From JABDIY01 sp963751955 (GTDB lineage: Bacteria > Actinomycetota > Acidimicrobiia > Acidimicrobiales > SZUA-35), in NCBI GenBank assembly GCA_963751955.1, contig CAVVWM010000001.1:1-64000 (forward strand): a DNA stretch of 64,000 nucleotides, read 5' to 3'. Position numbers and translations under genes: made by a program. This document shows, in pieces, positions 51,452 to 60,279 of the stretch (position 1 is its first letter; each line of letters starts with the position of its first letter). The notes under the pieces are model-generated. The model ran no database searches. It was not told the DNA's origin and worked only from the letters and a program-made list of their open reading frames with translations.

Positions 51452-51808
51452 ATGAGCGAGCGTACTGATTCAATGATGGAACCTTCGGTTGAGGAGCTGA
51501 TGAAGCGCGCGGACTCCAAGTTCGGGTTGTGTACCTTCGCTGCAACACGGGCGCGTCAAATCAACGCCTACTTTGGCGATCTGAACTCCGAGGGCGTTGG
51601 CACACATGTGCCACCCCAGGTTCCTTCGGTCGCACGCAAACCGCTTTCGATCGCGTTTGAAGAAATCGCTGCGGACAAGATCCTCAGGGTCGAACGTGAC
51701 CTCGAAGCTGAGGCCGAAGCCGCCGCTGCAGAGGCCCAGGCCGCCGCCGACGCAGCGGCAGAAGATGCTGCCGCCGCTAAGGCTGAAGCAGCCGACAAGA
51801 AGAAGTAG
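51452..51808 (+). CDS. rpoZ: DNA-directed RNA polymerase omega subunit
   Basis: 118 residues. EPSVEELMKRADSKFGLCTF, AATRARQINAYFGDLN and ARKPLSIAFEEIAADKILRV are the conserved omega segments that embrace the beta' C-terminus. The last 40 residues are an Ala/Glu/Lys-rich helical tail, longer than in E. coli but common in Actinobacteria. It helps assemble RNA polymerase. It follows gmk, as usual, and precedes coaBC. Confidence 0.93.
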   Translation: MSERTDSMMEPSVEELMKRADSKFGLCTFAATRARQINAYFGDLNSEGVGTHVPPQVPSVARKPLSIAFEEIAADKILRVERDLEAEAEAAAAEAQAAADAAAEDAAAAKAEAADKKK

Positions 51809-51815
51809 TGATTCG

Positions 51816-53018
51816 GTGCCCCTGTCGGGCAAGCGGGTTGTACTGGGCGTCACCGGCGGAATAGCGGCGTACAAGTCAATCGAAGTCTGCCGCCGACTTG
51901 TTGATGTTGGTGCTCACGTGATTCCCGTGCTCACCGAAGCAGCGACCAACATGGTGGGCCAAACAACGTTCAGGGCCCTCGCCTCAGAACCCCCCAAGAC
52001 CTCTCTTTGGACCGACGGCGAGGCAATCCCACATACGTTCCTCGGTCAAAGCGCTGACCTGATGATCGTGTGCCCTGCGACGGCGAGGATCCTCTCCGAT
52101 ATGCGCACCGGGCGGTCCGGTGATCTGCTTTCGGCAACACTGGTGGCTACCGAGGCGCCCGTGATTGTGTGCCCTGCGATGCACACAGAAATGTGGCAGC
52201 ACCCAGCAATTCAAGACAACCTACGCGTTCTGGCCGAGCGTGGCGTTGTGATCGTCCCTCCCGAAGAAGGTCGGTTGGCTGGGGGAGATATCGGCAAGGG
52301 TCGCCTGGCAGCTCCCGAGGAAATCGTGCGCGTGGCGATTCAGACCCTGGGCACGCAGGGATCAGCGATCCTCGAGGGCCGCTCGATTGTGGTAACTGCT
52401 GGGGGGACGCGAGAACCGATCGACCCCGTCCGTTTCATCGGTAACCGGTCTACCGGAAAACAAGGTCACGCCATTGCCGAGGCAGCGATGCTGGCCGGTG
52501 CTGATGTGACGCTTATCACGACGTCGGCGCTGCCCTCCAGCGCGGGGATACGACGGGTCGATGTTGTCACCGCAGCGGAACTGCACGATGCCGTCAACGC
52601 TTCACTTGCCGAGGCAGATGCTGTTGTGATGGCTGCAGCGGTGGCTGACTTCACGCCCGCTGCGCCCGCTGACCACAAGATCAAGAAATCCGAGGGTGTA
52701 CCAGAGATTCTGCTCGTCCCTACGGTTGACATCCTGGCCGATCTCGGAAGGCGCAAGGCCTCTGGCGAGCTCGACACGTTGTTGGTGGGATTTGCAGCCG
52801 AGACCCAGAACCTTGCCATCAACGCTCGTTCGAAACTGGAACGTAAGGGCGCTGACCTGATCGTCGCCAACGATGTGGCCAGCGCCAACGTCGGATTTGC
52901 CCACAACACCAACGCCGTCAGCATCTACTCTTCCGATGGCGCTGAGGTTTCGCTGTCGCTCCGCTCCAAAGCGGAAATCGGCACTGAAATCTGCGCCATC
53001 ATTTCTGCTCGCCTGTAA
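51816..53018 (+). CDS. coaBC: Bifunctional phosphopantothenoylcysteine decarboxylase / phosphopantothenate--cysteine ligase CoaBC
   Basis: 400 residues from GTG 51816. CoaC half: RVVLGVTGGIAAYKSIEVCR, PHTFLGQSADLMIVCPATAR, IVCPAMHTEMWQHPAIQDNL. CoaB half: SIVVTAGGTREPIDPVRFIG with N-R-S-T-G-K-Q-G, ADAVVMAAAVADFTPAAPAD and KIKKSEGVPEILLVPTVDIL. It makes 4'-phosphopantetheine on the route to CoA, with FMN in the decarboxylase half. Its place between rpoZ and metK is conserved. Confidence 0.96.
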   Translation: MPLSGKRVVLGVTGGIAAYKSIEVCRRLVDVGAHVIPVLTEAATNMVGQTTFRALASEPPKTSLWTDGEAIPHTFLGQSADLMIVCPATARILSDMRTGRSGDLLSATLVATEAPVIVCPAMHTEMWQHPAIQDNLRVLAERGVVIVPPEEGRLAGGDIGKGRLAAPEEIVRVAIQTLGTQGSAILEGRSIVVTAGGTREPIDPVRFIGNRSTGKQGHAIAEAAMLAGADVTLITTSALPSSAGIRRVDVVTAAELHDAVNASLAEADAVVMAAAVADFTPAAPADHKIKKSEGVPEILLVPTVDILADLGRRKASGELDTLLVGFAAETQNLAINARSKLERKGADLIVANDVASANVGFAHNTNAVSIYSSDGAEVSLSLRSKAEIGTEICAIISARL

Positions 53019-53038
53019 CCCAACCAAGAAAGCACACT

Positions 53039-54244
53039 GTGGCCGACAACTTCACCTTCACATCAGAATCGGTAACCGAGGGCCATCCCGACAAGCTTGC
53101 TGATCAGATATCGGACTCGATCCTCGACGCCCTTCTTGCCCAAGATCCGCAAAGCCGGGTGGCATGCGAGACACTTGTCACCACCGGATTTGCGATAATC
53201 GCAGGCGAGGTGACCACGAGCGCCTACGTCGACATACCCAAGGTCGTTCGTGATCGGATCACAAAGATCGGCTATGACTGCGAGAGCTACGGTTTCGACG
53301 GTGCTACCTGCGGGGTGATGGTCAGCCTCGATGAACAGTCCGCAGACATTGCCCAGGGTGTCGACAAATCCGAGGAGCTTCGCTCCGGAACGGCGTCGGG
53401 CGACAAGTACGACGAACAGGGAGCCGGCGATCAGGGGATGATGTTCGGCTATGCGTGTGATGAAACCGCCGAGCTCATGCCCCTCCCCATTCACCTGAGC
53501 CATCGTCTGGCGGAGCGTTTGTCAGAGGTCCGCCGGGCCGGCACCGTTCCGTATCTGCGTCCCGATGGAAAGACCCAAGTGACCTTCGACTATGAAGACG
53601 GTCGGCCGGTGCGTCTCAAGACCGTGTTGGTCTCCACACAACACGATCCCGGCATCGATCGGGACAGCATGATCCGCCCCGATCTGATCGAGCACGTCAT
53701 CAGGCCGATGATTCCCGAGGCCTTTGCTGGAGATGAGTACGAGGTTCTCGTCAACCCAACCGGCAACTTCGTCATCGGCGGTCCCGTCGGTGATGCCGGG
53801 CTCACCGGACGCAAGATCATTGTCGACACCTACGGTGGCTGGGCCCGTCATGGGGGCGGAGCGTTCAGCGGTAAGGACCCTTCCAAGGTCGACCGTTCGG
53901 GCGCATACGCCACCCGCTGGGTCGCCAAGAACGTCGTTGCGTCAGGAGCGGCCTCTCGTTGCGAAGTGCAGGTGGCGTATGCAATTGGCGTAGCTCACCC
54001 CATTTCGGTCTTGGTGGAGACCTTTGGGACCGAAACGGTCGATCCCGCAAAGATCAGTGCAGCCGTGAACGAGGTATTCGACCTTCGTCCTGGGGCGATT
54101 CTCGACAGCCTCGACTTGCGCCGACCGATCTATGTACCAACTGCGGCATATGGACACTTCGGCCGTACCCCCACCGACGACGGCTTCTTCACCTGGGAAC
54201 GGACCGATCGCACCAACGAGTTGAAGAGTGCCTTGGGGCTTTGA
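53039..54244 (+). CDS. metK: S-adenosylmethionine synthase MetK
   Basis: 401 residues from GTG 53039, 20 nt after coaBC. ATP motif TSESVTEGHPDKLADQISDS, the G-A-G-D-Q-G hexapeptide in EQGAGDQGMMFGYACDETAE, and GGGAFSGKDPSKVDRSGAYA in the C-terminal domain. It forms SAM from methionine and ATP. The short gap leaves no room for a SAM riboswitch, so any control must be upstream in the rpoZ-coaBC transcript. Confidence 0.97.
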   Translation: MADNFTFTSESVTEGHPDKLADQISDSILDALLAQDPQSRVACETLVTTGFAIIAGEVTTSAYVDIPKVVRDRITKIGYDCESYGFDGATCGVMVSLDEQSADIAQGVDKSEELRSGTASGDKYDEQGAGDQGMMFGYACDETAELMPLPIHLSHRLAERLSEVRRAGTVPYLRPDGKTQVTFDYEDGRPVRLKTVLVSTQHDPGIDRDSMIRPDLIEHVIRPMIPEAFAGDEYEVLVNPTGNFVIGGPVGDAGLTGRKIIVDTYGGWARHGGGAFSGKDPSKVDRSGAYATRWVAKNVVASGAASRCEVQVAYAIGVAHPISVLVETFGTETVDPAKISAAVNEVFDLRPGAILDSLDLRRPIYVPTAAYGHFGRTPTDDGFFTWERTDRTNELKSALGL

Positions 54245-54311
54245 CCCGTGATGATCAGTTCGGGAGCAGAGGCCGTCGGGTCTGGAGGGGTCTGACCCCG
54301 CCTTCATCGTT

Positions 54312-56038
54312 GTGAGAGTCGTCCGGGTTCTTCCAGATGTTTCCGGCATCAACAAGGCTTTCGACTACTACGTTCCCGATCACCTGGCCGGACCCCCGAT
54401 ACGGATCGGTTCCCTCGTCCGCGTAAAACTTCACGGACGGCGCACCGCCGGGTGGGTCGTTGATGTTGATGTAGAACCGCCCGCAAACCTGACACTCGAA
54501 CCCCTCTTGAAGAGTTCGTCGGTCGGACCCGGACGTGAGGTCGTAGCGTTGGCGGAGTGGGTCGGCCACGAGTGGGCCGGCAGATGGTCAGCGGTACTGA
54601 AGACCGCAAGCCCGGATCGGTTCGTCCAATCGGTTCCGCCGCTGCGGTCTGCCACGGTGGCCGCTGGTCCGCAATCGGGTCTGGGAACCTTGTTCGCAGG
54701 TGAGGGCCCACGGATTGTGCGCAGTCCTCCCGCAGCCGACCGATTCGAGCTCATTCGAGAGGCAGGGCGAAGGGGATCTGCGATTGTTGTCGCCCCCGAT
54801 CAGAAAACGGCCGCCGCCCATGCTGGCCGCTTGACTCGGGCCGGCATCCGTACCCACCGGTATCCCGATGATTGGTCCGGAGGATTCGCTGGGGGTGTCG
54901 TTCTGGGGCGCGGTCCGCCGTATTCGCCACCGTCCCTGACCTCTCATCGATTGTTGTTCTCGATGAGCATGATGACGCTCTGGCCAACGAACGCAACCCC
55001 ACGTGGCACGCACGGGACGTGGCTATCGAGCGTGCCCAGCGAGCGAGGATTCCATGTCTGCTTGTCTCGGCTGTGCCCAGCATTGCGGCGCTCCAAACAA
55101 CCTCGGATGTGCGAACTCCTTCCAGAAGCGAGGAGCGGCAGGGATGGCCCTTGGTACAGGTCATCGATCGGAGAGACGACGAACCTGGTCGGTCCGGTCT
55201 GTTCAGCACTCCGTTCGTCCGTCGAATTCGAGGCGAGGGGCGGGTTCTATGCATCCTCAATCGGAAGGGACGGGCGGTGATGCTTGCCTGCGGAACATGT
55301 GGTGAGCTGGTTCGTTCGAAGTCTGGTGATGAGCTGATGGCAGAAGAGGATGGCGGACTCGTCGCTCATGAATCGGGGGAGACCAGGCCCCGGATCTGTC
55401 TTGCCTGTTCTGGTACACACCTGAAGCGACTTCGATTGGGCGTGACCAGGGCGGCGGAAGAATTGTCCGTTTCGTTACGAGAACCGGTGGGTGAGGTCAC
55501 CGGAAACACAACCGGGGGCGATGGCTTGGATAACCGGGTGGTTGTTGGAACAGAGGCGTTACTGCATCGGGTTGCCGTGGCGGACACTGTTGCATTCCTT
55601 GATTTCGACCAAGAACTGCTCGGTGCCCGATATCGAGCCGCTGAGCAGGCGATGACGCTGTTGCTTCGGGCCGCCTCCGTTGTCGGTCCCAGGAGCCGTG
55701 GGGGCCGAGTCTTGGTGCAGACCAGGATTCCAGATCACCGAGTGCTACGGGCTGCCACACGGGCCCAGCCTGAGGTCTTCACCAACGAAGAACTGGCACT
55801 GCGCTCCAGCGCCGGGCTTCCACCCTTCCGAGGTTTGGCGATGGTCAGGGGCGCTGGCGCCGACGAGTTCCTGAAACCACTGAAGGATCGGCTCGACGTA
55901 GAGGTAGTTGGCCCCGATCGCGAAGGGCGATTGCTTGTGAAAGGTGAAGACCGTCGATCGGTAGCGGACGTGTTGAGCGCACTACCACGTCCGAAGGGCG
56001 CTCGGGTATCGGTTTGGGTTGATCCGGTGAGGGCCTAG
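54312..56038 (+). CDS. priA: Primosomal protein N' (PriA)-like protein, helicase-deficient type, one frame change
   Basis: About 575 residues from GTG 54312. The 3'-DNA-binding domain is clear: VVRVLPDVSGINKAFDYYVP, IRIGSLVRVKLHGRRTAGWV. One base change near 54915, in CTGGGGCGCGG, joins GFAGGVVLG to ARSAVFATVPDLSSIVVLDE. Where PriA has Walker A there is only RIVRSPPAADRFELIREAGR, and the DEAH-like box reads VLDEHDD. A zinc region keeps two C-x-x-C pairs. The C-terminal part (LVQTRIPDHRVLRAATRAQP, ASLPPFRG-type SSAGLPPFRGLAM) is normal. Helicase-dead PriA proteins are typical of Actinobacteria and probably act as replication restart loaders. Confidence 0.87.
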
Positions 56039-56583
56039 GGCCGATCGCCTGGCGGATCCGAAGACCAGTTTTGACGACGGAGCTCAGCCAGAACGGCCGT
56101 CGCTGAATGGCCCACGTTCAGACTGCCAATCTTGCCAGCCAGGGGAAGAAAGGCAACGAGGTCGACCGCACAGAGGGTGTCGCGGTGCACTCCGCGTTCC
56201 TCGTGACCCAGCACAAGCGCAACCGGGTCAGACCCCAGGTCGGCGCTGAACAGGGGAACGGCCCCCTCCACCAACTCAATAGCGACCACTCGATATCCCG
56301 CCGCAGCAGCCTCGTTGACCGCTGTGACTCCGCTTGGGGTTCGATGGATTTGGATGAACCGATCACAGCCCTTGGCGGTGATCTGAACCTTCTTGTCCTT
56401 GGGATCAGCGGTTGGGGGTACGAGCCAGAGATCGTCGACCCCGTAGGCAGCAGCGCTGCGGAGGATCCCTCCGACGTTGAAGGGTTGCTGAACGCCGTCC
56501 AGCACGATTGCTAGCCGTTGATCAGTCCTCTTGCGCCAGCTCCGATGAAGACGTTTCAACTCGGTAGGAGAAAGTGGTTTCAT
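56035..56583 (-). CDS. TrmH/SpoU family RNA 2'-O-methyltransferase
   Basis: 182 residues. SPOUT knot motifs: IVLDGVQQPFNVGGILRSAA (motif 1), ALVLGHEERGVHRDTLCAVD (motif 2) and LPLAGKIGSLNVGHSATAVL (motif 3). The lack of an N-terminal RNA-binding extension points to the tRNA Gm18 TrmH group or a related rRNA enzyme. Its start overlaps the stop of the upstream methyltransferase gene, and its stop shares the bases CTAG with the convergent priA stop. Confidence 0.88.
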   Translation of the reverse strand: MKPLSPTELKRLHRSWRKRTDQRLAIVLDGVQQPFNVGGILRSAAAYGVDDLWLVPPTADPKDKKVQITAKGCDRFIQIHRTPSGVTAVNEAAAAGYRVVAIELVEGAVPLFSADLGSDPVALVLGHEERGVHRDTLCAVDLVAFLPLAGKIGSLNVGHSATAVLAELRRQNWSSDPPGDRP

Positions 56584-57209
56584 GTGTTCTGGGCTCGATC
56601 AACAGCATGGGGATCTGCATGAGTGATGTCGAGAACTCGATAACCGCGTTCGGAACCGCGTCGGATGACCTCGAAATCCTGGGTCTCGAGCCACTTGTGG
56701 AGGCTGTCGGAGCCGAGATTCTTCTGTACAACCAAATGAGCTGAACCCCAGGGGCGAAGCCTCCTCAACCAGAACAGCAGCAGCTCGTGCAGCGCCTTCT
56801 TGCCGATCCGAATCGGTGGGTTGCTCCAAATCTGATCGACGAGAAGGTTGTTCGGTACCTGGTCTGGACTCACGACTTTGACGTTGGCGAGCTCGAGATT
56901 GGCAACGTTGGTGGCGCACAGCTCTCGGGCACGATCGTTGATCTCGACCGCCCAGACGGTTGCCTGGGGATTCCATGTGGCTAGTGCGCACGTGATTGGA
57001 CCGTAGCCCGAACCGATATCAACGATCTCTCTGTTGCTGTATGCCGGCTGTGGACCGGTTCGAAGGAGGTAGCGGGTGCCGCGGTCGATCTGGTTCGGGG
57101 AGAAGACCCCTCGATCAGTCACCAGACTGGTTGACATTCCTGGCACCGTTAGCACAACCGCCTGAGGTTTGGAGTCAGCTTCGACCTTGTCGCTGAAGTA
57201 ATGCCCCAT
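56580..57209 (-). CDS. RsmC-like class I methyltransferase
   Basis: 209 residues. SAM motif I REIVDIGSGYGPITCALATW, motif II VWAVEINDRARELCATNVAN, and the N-P-P-I catalytic motif in DQIWSNPPIRIGKKALHELL. The start (HYFSDKVEADSKPQAVVLTV, VFSPNQIDRGTRYLLRTGP) is typical of the single-domain RsmC/RlmG C-terminal group, which methylate guanine N2 in rRNA. It begins 3 nt after the ATP-grasp gene and is coupled to the TrmH-type gene, giving a small RNA-modification pair. Confidence 0.87.
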   Translation of the reverse strand: MGHYFSDKVEADSKPQAVVLTVPGMSTSLVTDRGVFSPNQIDRGTRYLLRTGPQPAYSNREIVDIGSGYGPITCALATWNPQATVWAVEINDRARELCATNVANLELANVKVVSPDQVPNNLLVDQIWSNPPIRIGKKALHELLLFWLRRLRPWGSAHLVVQKNLGSDSLHKWLETQDFEVIRRGSERGYRVLDITHADPHAVDRAQNT

Positions 57210-57212
57210 GAG

Positions 57213-58108
57213 CTAAGCGAGTTCGGCTAGCGCCGATGCGAAACGCGCCGCGCTCGGAGGATCGGCTTCAAAAAACAGGCCCGGCTCGATGAGTTCGACC
57301 TCTAGAACAAGCGGTCCATCGTCGGAAGGTAGAAGATCGATTCGGGAGTAGAGCAGTGGTCCGAACCTGGATACGAGCCAGTCATTGGTGCGGTCGGCAA
57401 CACCTTGCTCAGCTTCGGACAACTCGACGGCCCCCACGGTCTCTGTGACGAACAATCCCTCCACATCCTGCGCACCGGGGGATAACAAGGCAACCTTTCC
57501 AAAGGCATGGTCGAATTTGCCGTTCACGTAGACACACCCTCGCTCTCCATAGTTGTCGACCGCAGCTAGATACGGCTGGAGAATCGCCACTCGATCGGAA
57601 TCGACAATCGCACACACGGCGTTGCTCACCGCCGAGCCGTCGGTGGCATCGAGGCGAAAGGTGTCATTCGACCCGGCCGACACGGTTGGCTTCACCACGA
57701 CCTCTTCGCTGCGCCATCTGAGAACCTGCCCTAAGGCTGAACCGAGCTCGGTCGGCGGACTCAGATGAGAAACGTAGGCGGAAGGCACAACGGGCAGGTC
57801 TGCCCGGGCCAGTTCGGTCAGGTATCGCTTGTCGATGTTCCACAAAACCACTTCAAGAGGGTTGAACAAGGTGGATTGTTCAGAGATCAGCTCCAGCAGT
57901 TCGGTGAACTCATCGATCCGTCGGAAGTAGTCCCACGTGGCCCGCAGGACCACACTGTGATAACTCGACCATTTCACCTTTGGGTCGTCCCAGGCGACAA
58001 CGTCGTAGTTGACCCCTGCCGCCTCCAGAGCTGGAAAAGCAGCGGACCATCGGTGTCGAGATCCATGACTTCGGTCGATGCCACCAGGGCAATTCGTCGG
58101 CGTGCCAC
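57213..58108 (-). CDS. ATP-grasp protein (RimK/glutathione synthetase-like), one frame change
   Basis: About 298 residues from GTG 58108. The first frame reads RRRIALVASTEVMDLDTDGP then LLF; one base change in the TTTTCC run near 58034 continues as PALEAAGVNYDVVAWDDPKV, VVLRATWDYFRRIDEFTELL, EVVLWNIDKRYLTELARADL, VVVKPTVSAGSNDTFRLDAT and LYSRIDLLPSDDGPLVLEVE with acidic metal ligands. This is a known actinobacterial ATP-grasp family of unassigned substrate; family members ligate a carboxylate to an amine or thiol. The gene has its own TAGCCT -10 box 6 nt upstream. Confidence 0.78.
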
Positions 58109-58114
58109 CGTCCG

Positions 58115-58120
58115 AGGCTA
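58115..58120 (-). promoter_or_regulatory. -10 box of the ATP-grasp gene (leaderless start)
   Basis: TAGCCT on the minus strand ends 6 nt before GTG 58108. This supports GTG 58108 as the start and the need for a frame change downstream. Confidence 0.55.
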
Positions 58121-58142
58121 CCGCCTCACCCTGTTTGGTGGA

Positions 58143-59114
58143 TCAGCTCTCTCTACCCGGTGGCACCACCTCGTAACCTGCTTCTTCTGGTTCATCGTCA
58201 ACCATCTCGGCCGGGAAGCCGGGAGCAGTGACATCGAGTCCAGTAGCGTCTTCGAGCCGCTTGATGATGTTCGGGGACAGCTCGCGGGGGCCGTAGCGGT
58301 CGACACCGTCGGCAAAGATCTCATTGATCAGCGGTGAGAGTTCCAACGGAACCCCGTGCTGCTCTGCGAGCGATTGGAACAACCCGATGTCCTTTTGCAC
58401 CAAGTCCATCGTGAAGCTGATGTCTCGCGAACCGTTGAGGATTACCTGTCCTTCGGTTTCGTGCACAAAGGACGTGCCGGACGAGATAGCGATTGCCTCA
58501 TAGGTGGTATTGAGGTCAAGACCCATTGCTTTGGCGGTCGTGAGGGCTTCTGCCACCGACACCAGGTTCACAGTGGCCAAGTAGTTGGTCATGACCTTCA
58601 GAACAGAGGCTGAACCTACATCGCCCGTGTGGAGGATTCGGCGTCCCAAGGTGGTCAAAACAGGAAATGCCCGCTCGAACGTTGGACGATTGCACCCCGC
58701 GAAGATGCTGATGTTCCCGGTGTCAGCACGATGGCATCCACCCGAGACAGGGCAGTCGATCGCTTCGGCACCGTTGGCTCGGACGAGATCAGCCATTCGG
58801 GCCACCTCACCAGCGTCGGTGGTGCTCATCTCGGCCCAGATCTTGCCCTCGGTGAGGCCGTGAAGAAGCCCGTCTGGGCTCTCCATCACCTGTGCGCATG
58901 CTGCTGGGCTGGGCAGGCAGGTTATGACCATCTCACATGACTCGGCCAGTTCCCTGGGCGAGTCGGCCCACGATGCTCCGTCGGCCAGGAGCTGCTGAGC
59001 CGCCGTTGGATTCAGGTCTCTCACTGTCAGCTGATAGCCGTTCCGCAGCAGGCTTCGGGCCAGTTTGCTCCCCACATTTCCGAGGCCGATGAAGCCAACC
59101 GAACGAATAGTCAT
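58143..59114 (-). CDS. 3-hydroxyisobutyrate dehydrogenase family NAD(P)-dependent oxidoreductase
   Basis: 323 residues from ATG 59114, six bases after a TACTGT -10 box. NAD motif VGFIGLGNVGSKLARSLLRN, substrate motif AIDCPVSGGCHRADTGNISI, and the catalytic Lys region GSASVLKVMTNYLATVNLVS. The C-terminal helical domain has FTMDLVQKDIGLFQSLAEQH. The family oxidises small beta-hydroxy acids such as 3-hydroxyisobutyrate, tartronate semialdehyde reduction products or sulfolactaldehyde. The substrate cannot be fixed from sequence alone, though a role in valine breakdown would fit the amino acid theme of the region. Confidence 0.9.
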   Translation of the reverse strand: MTIRSVGFIGLGNVGSKLARSLLRNGYQLTVRDLNPTAAQQLLADGASWADSPRELAESCEMVITCLPSPAACAQVMESPDGLLHGLTEGKIWAEMSTTDAGEVARMADLVRANGAEAIDCPVSGGCHRADTGNISIFAGCNRPTFERAFPVLTTLGRRILHTGDVGSASVLKVMTNYLATVNLVSVAEALTTAKAMGLDLNTTYEAIAISSGTSFVHETEGQVILNGSRDISFTMDLVQKDIGLFQSLAEQHGVPLELSPLINEIFADGVDRYGPRELSPNIIKRLEDATGLDVTAPGFPAEMVDDEPEEAGYEVVPPGRES

Positions 59115-59120
59115 GGCCGG

Positions 59121-59126
59121 ACAGTA
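59121..59126 (-). promoter_or_regulatory. -10 box of the 3-hydroxyisobutyrate dehydrogenase-type gene (leaderless start)
   Basis: TACTGT on the minus strand ends 6 nt before ATG 59114. Confidence 0.55.
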
Positions 59127-59182
59127 GCGGAGTACGGGGATTGGCCAGCGTCCGATTCACCGATGGAGGCCGGTGCTGTGAC

Positions 59183-59188
59183 TACGCT
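59183..59188 (+). promoter_or_regulatory. -10 box of azlC (leaderless start)
   Basis: TACGCT ends 7 nt before GTG 59196. This favours GTG 59196 over the upstream ATG 59163. Confidence 0.5.
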
Positions 59189-59195
59189 GCACCCG

Positions 59196-59942
59196 GTGAG
59201 AGCGACCGCCCAACCTGGGGAATGGTCCGAGGACGACACGACGGTGAGGAATCAGATCCTCAGACAGGCCGGATCGATCTCGCTGGCCGTGTCACCGTTT
59301 GCAATGGCTTTTGGGATCATCTGCGCCGAGGCCGACTTCAGACTTGTGGAGGCGATCGGATTCTCCAGCTTGGTCTTTGGTGGGAGCGCACAGTTTGCCT
59401 CCGCCACGGTCTTGGCCGACGGTGGTTCGGTAGTGGCGGCGGTAACCGCCGGCGCGCTGCTGAACATGCGTTCCATGGCTTTTGGCGTGGTGATGGCACC
59501 GGCATTGAAGGGTCCGCTGTTGTGGCGAGCGCTGGTTTCTCAGCTCATGATCGATGAATCGACCGCTATCGGTAGCACCCAAACCGAACTCCGGTGGCGC
59601 CGCTATGGATATCTGGCCGGTGGGATCGGCGTCTTTGTATTGTGGAATCTGTTCACCGTGCTCGGCTTCACAGTTCTTGGAAACGCTGGCGACGTGGTTC
59701 TCAATTACGGGATCGATGCCACCATTCCTGCCTCTTTCATGGCGTTGCTGTGGACGAGGATCCACGATCCCCAGCAACGGATCTTGATGGTTCTGGGCGC
59801 TGTCATAGCCTTGCTCAGCGCCCCGGTTTTGCCAGCTGGCGTGCCGATCGTGGCCTCGGCTCTGGCGGTGCTCGTCTACCGCCCGTGGCGCAATACACCC
59901 CGCAGGCGGACACCTCATCGAGCTAACCGGATCGATCCATGA
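59196..59942 (+). CDS. azlC: AzlC family branched-chain amino acid exporter, large subunit
   Basis: 248 residues from GTG 59196 (ATG 59163 would add 11). Hydrophobic with about six helices: SISLAVSPFAMAFGIICAEA, SSLVFGGSAQFASATVLADG, GALLNMRSMAFGVVMAPALK. The G-G-S-A-Q-F-A and L-N-x-R motifs mark AzlC, the main subunit of a two-part branched-chain amino acid exporter (E. coli YgaZH, Bacillus AzlCD). The azlD start overlaps its stop. Together they likely export excess valine, leucine or isoleucine, or analogues. Confidence 0.92.
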   Translation: MRATAQPGEWSEDDTTVRNQILRQAGSISLAVSPFAMAFGIICAEADFRLVEAIGFSSLVFGGSAQFASATVLADGGSVVAAVTAGALLNMRSMAFGVVMAPALKGPLLWRALVSQLMIDESTAIGSTQTELRWRRYGYLAGGIGVFVLWNLFTVLGFTVLGNAGDVVLNYGIDATIPASFMALLWTRIHDPQQRILMVLGAVIALLSAPVLPAGVPIVASALAVLVYRPWRNTPRRRTPHRANRIDP

Positions 59943-60250
59943 CGGCACCACTCGCAACGATCCTGGTCCTCGCAGCGATCAGTTATGCATTCAAGTCAGC
60001 CGGCCCACTCTTCCTCGGCGGTGATCGAAACATACCGATCTGGGTTGACCGATTGGCATTGCTACTTCCGGCACCACTTCTGGCCGCTCTGGTGGTGTCG
60101 TCCACCTTTGTGACCGATCGACAGTGGAGCATCGACGCCAGGGTGGTCGGTTTACTTGTCGCCTCGGTTGCACTGTGGCGTCGATTTCCATTTGTGATCG
60201 TGGTGGTCCTGGCCGCAGCCGCGACTGCACTTACCCGGCAGCTGCTCTAG
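59939..60250 (+). CDS. azlD: AzlD family branched-chain amino acid exporter, small subunit
   Basis: 103 residues with four hydrophobic segments. ISYAFKSAGPLFLGGDRNIP, LLLPAPLLAALVVSSTFVTD and ALWRRFPFVIVVVLAAAATA match AzlD/YgaH. It overlaps azlC by 4 bases (ATGA) and is required for AzlC function. Confidence 0.9.
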   Translation: MTAPLATILVLAAISYAFKSAGPLFLGGDRNIPIWVDRLALLLPAPLLAALVVSSTFVTDRQWSIDARVVGLLVASVALWRRFPFVIVVVLAAAATALTRQLL

Positions 60251-60267
60251 ATCGTGCGGTGGCAGCA

Positions 60268-60273
60268 TAGGAT
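60268..60273 (+). promoter_or_regulatory. -10 box of the MDR oxidoreductase gene (leaderless start)
   Basis: TAGGAT ends 6 nt before ATG 60280. Confidence 0.55.
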
Positions 60274-60279
60274 CTGCCT

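Noticed and set aside
53019..53038. SAM riboswitch before metK
   Set aside because: Only 20 nt separate coaBC and metK, too short for any SAM riboswitch.
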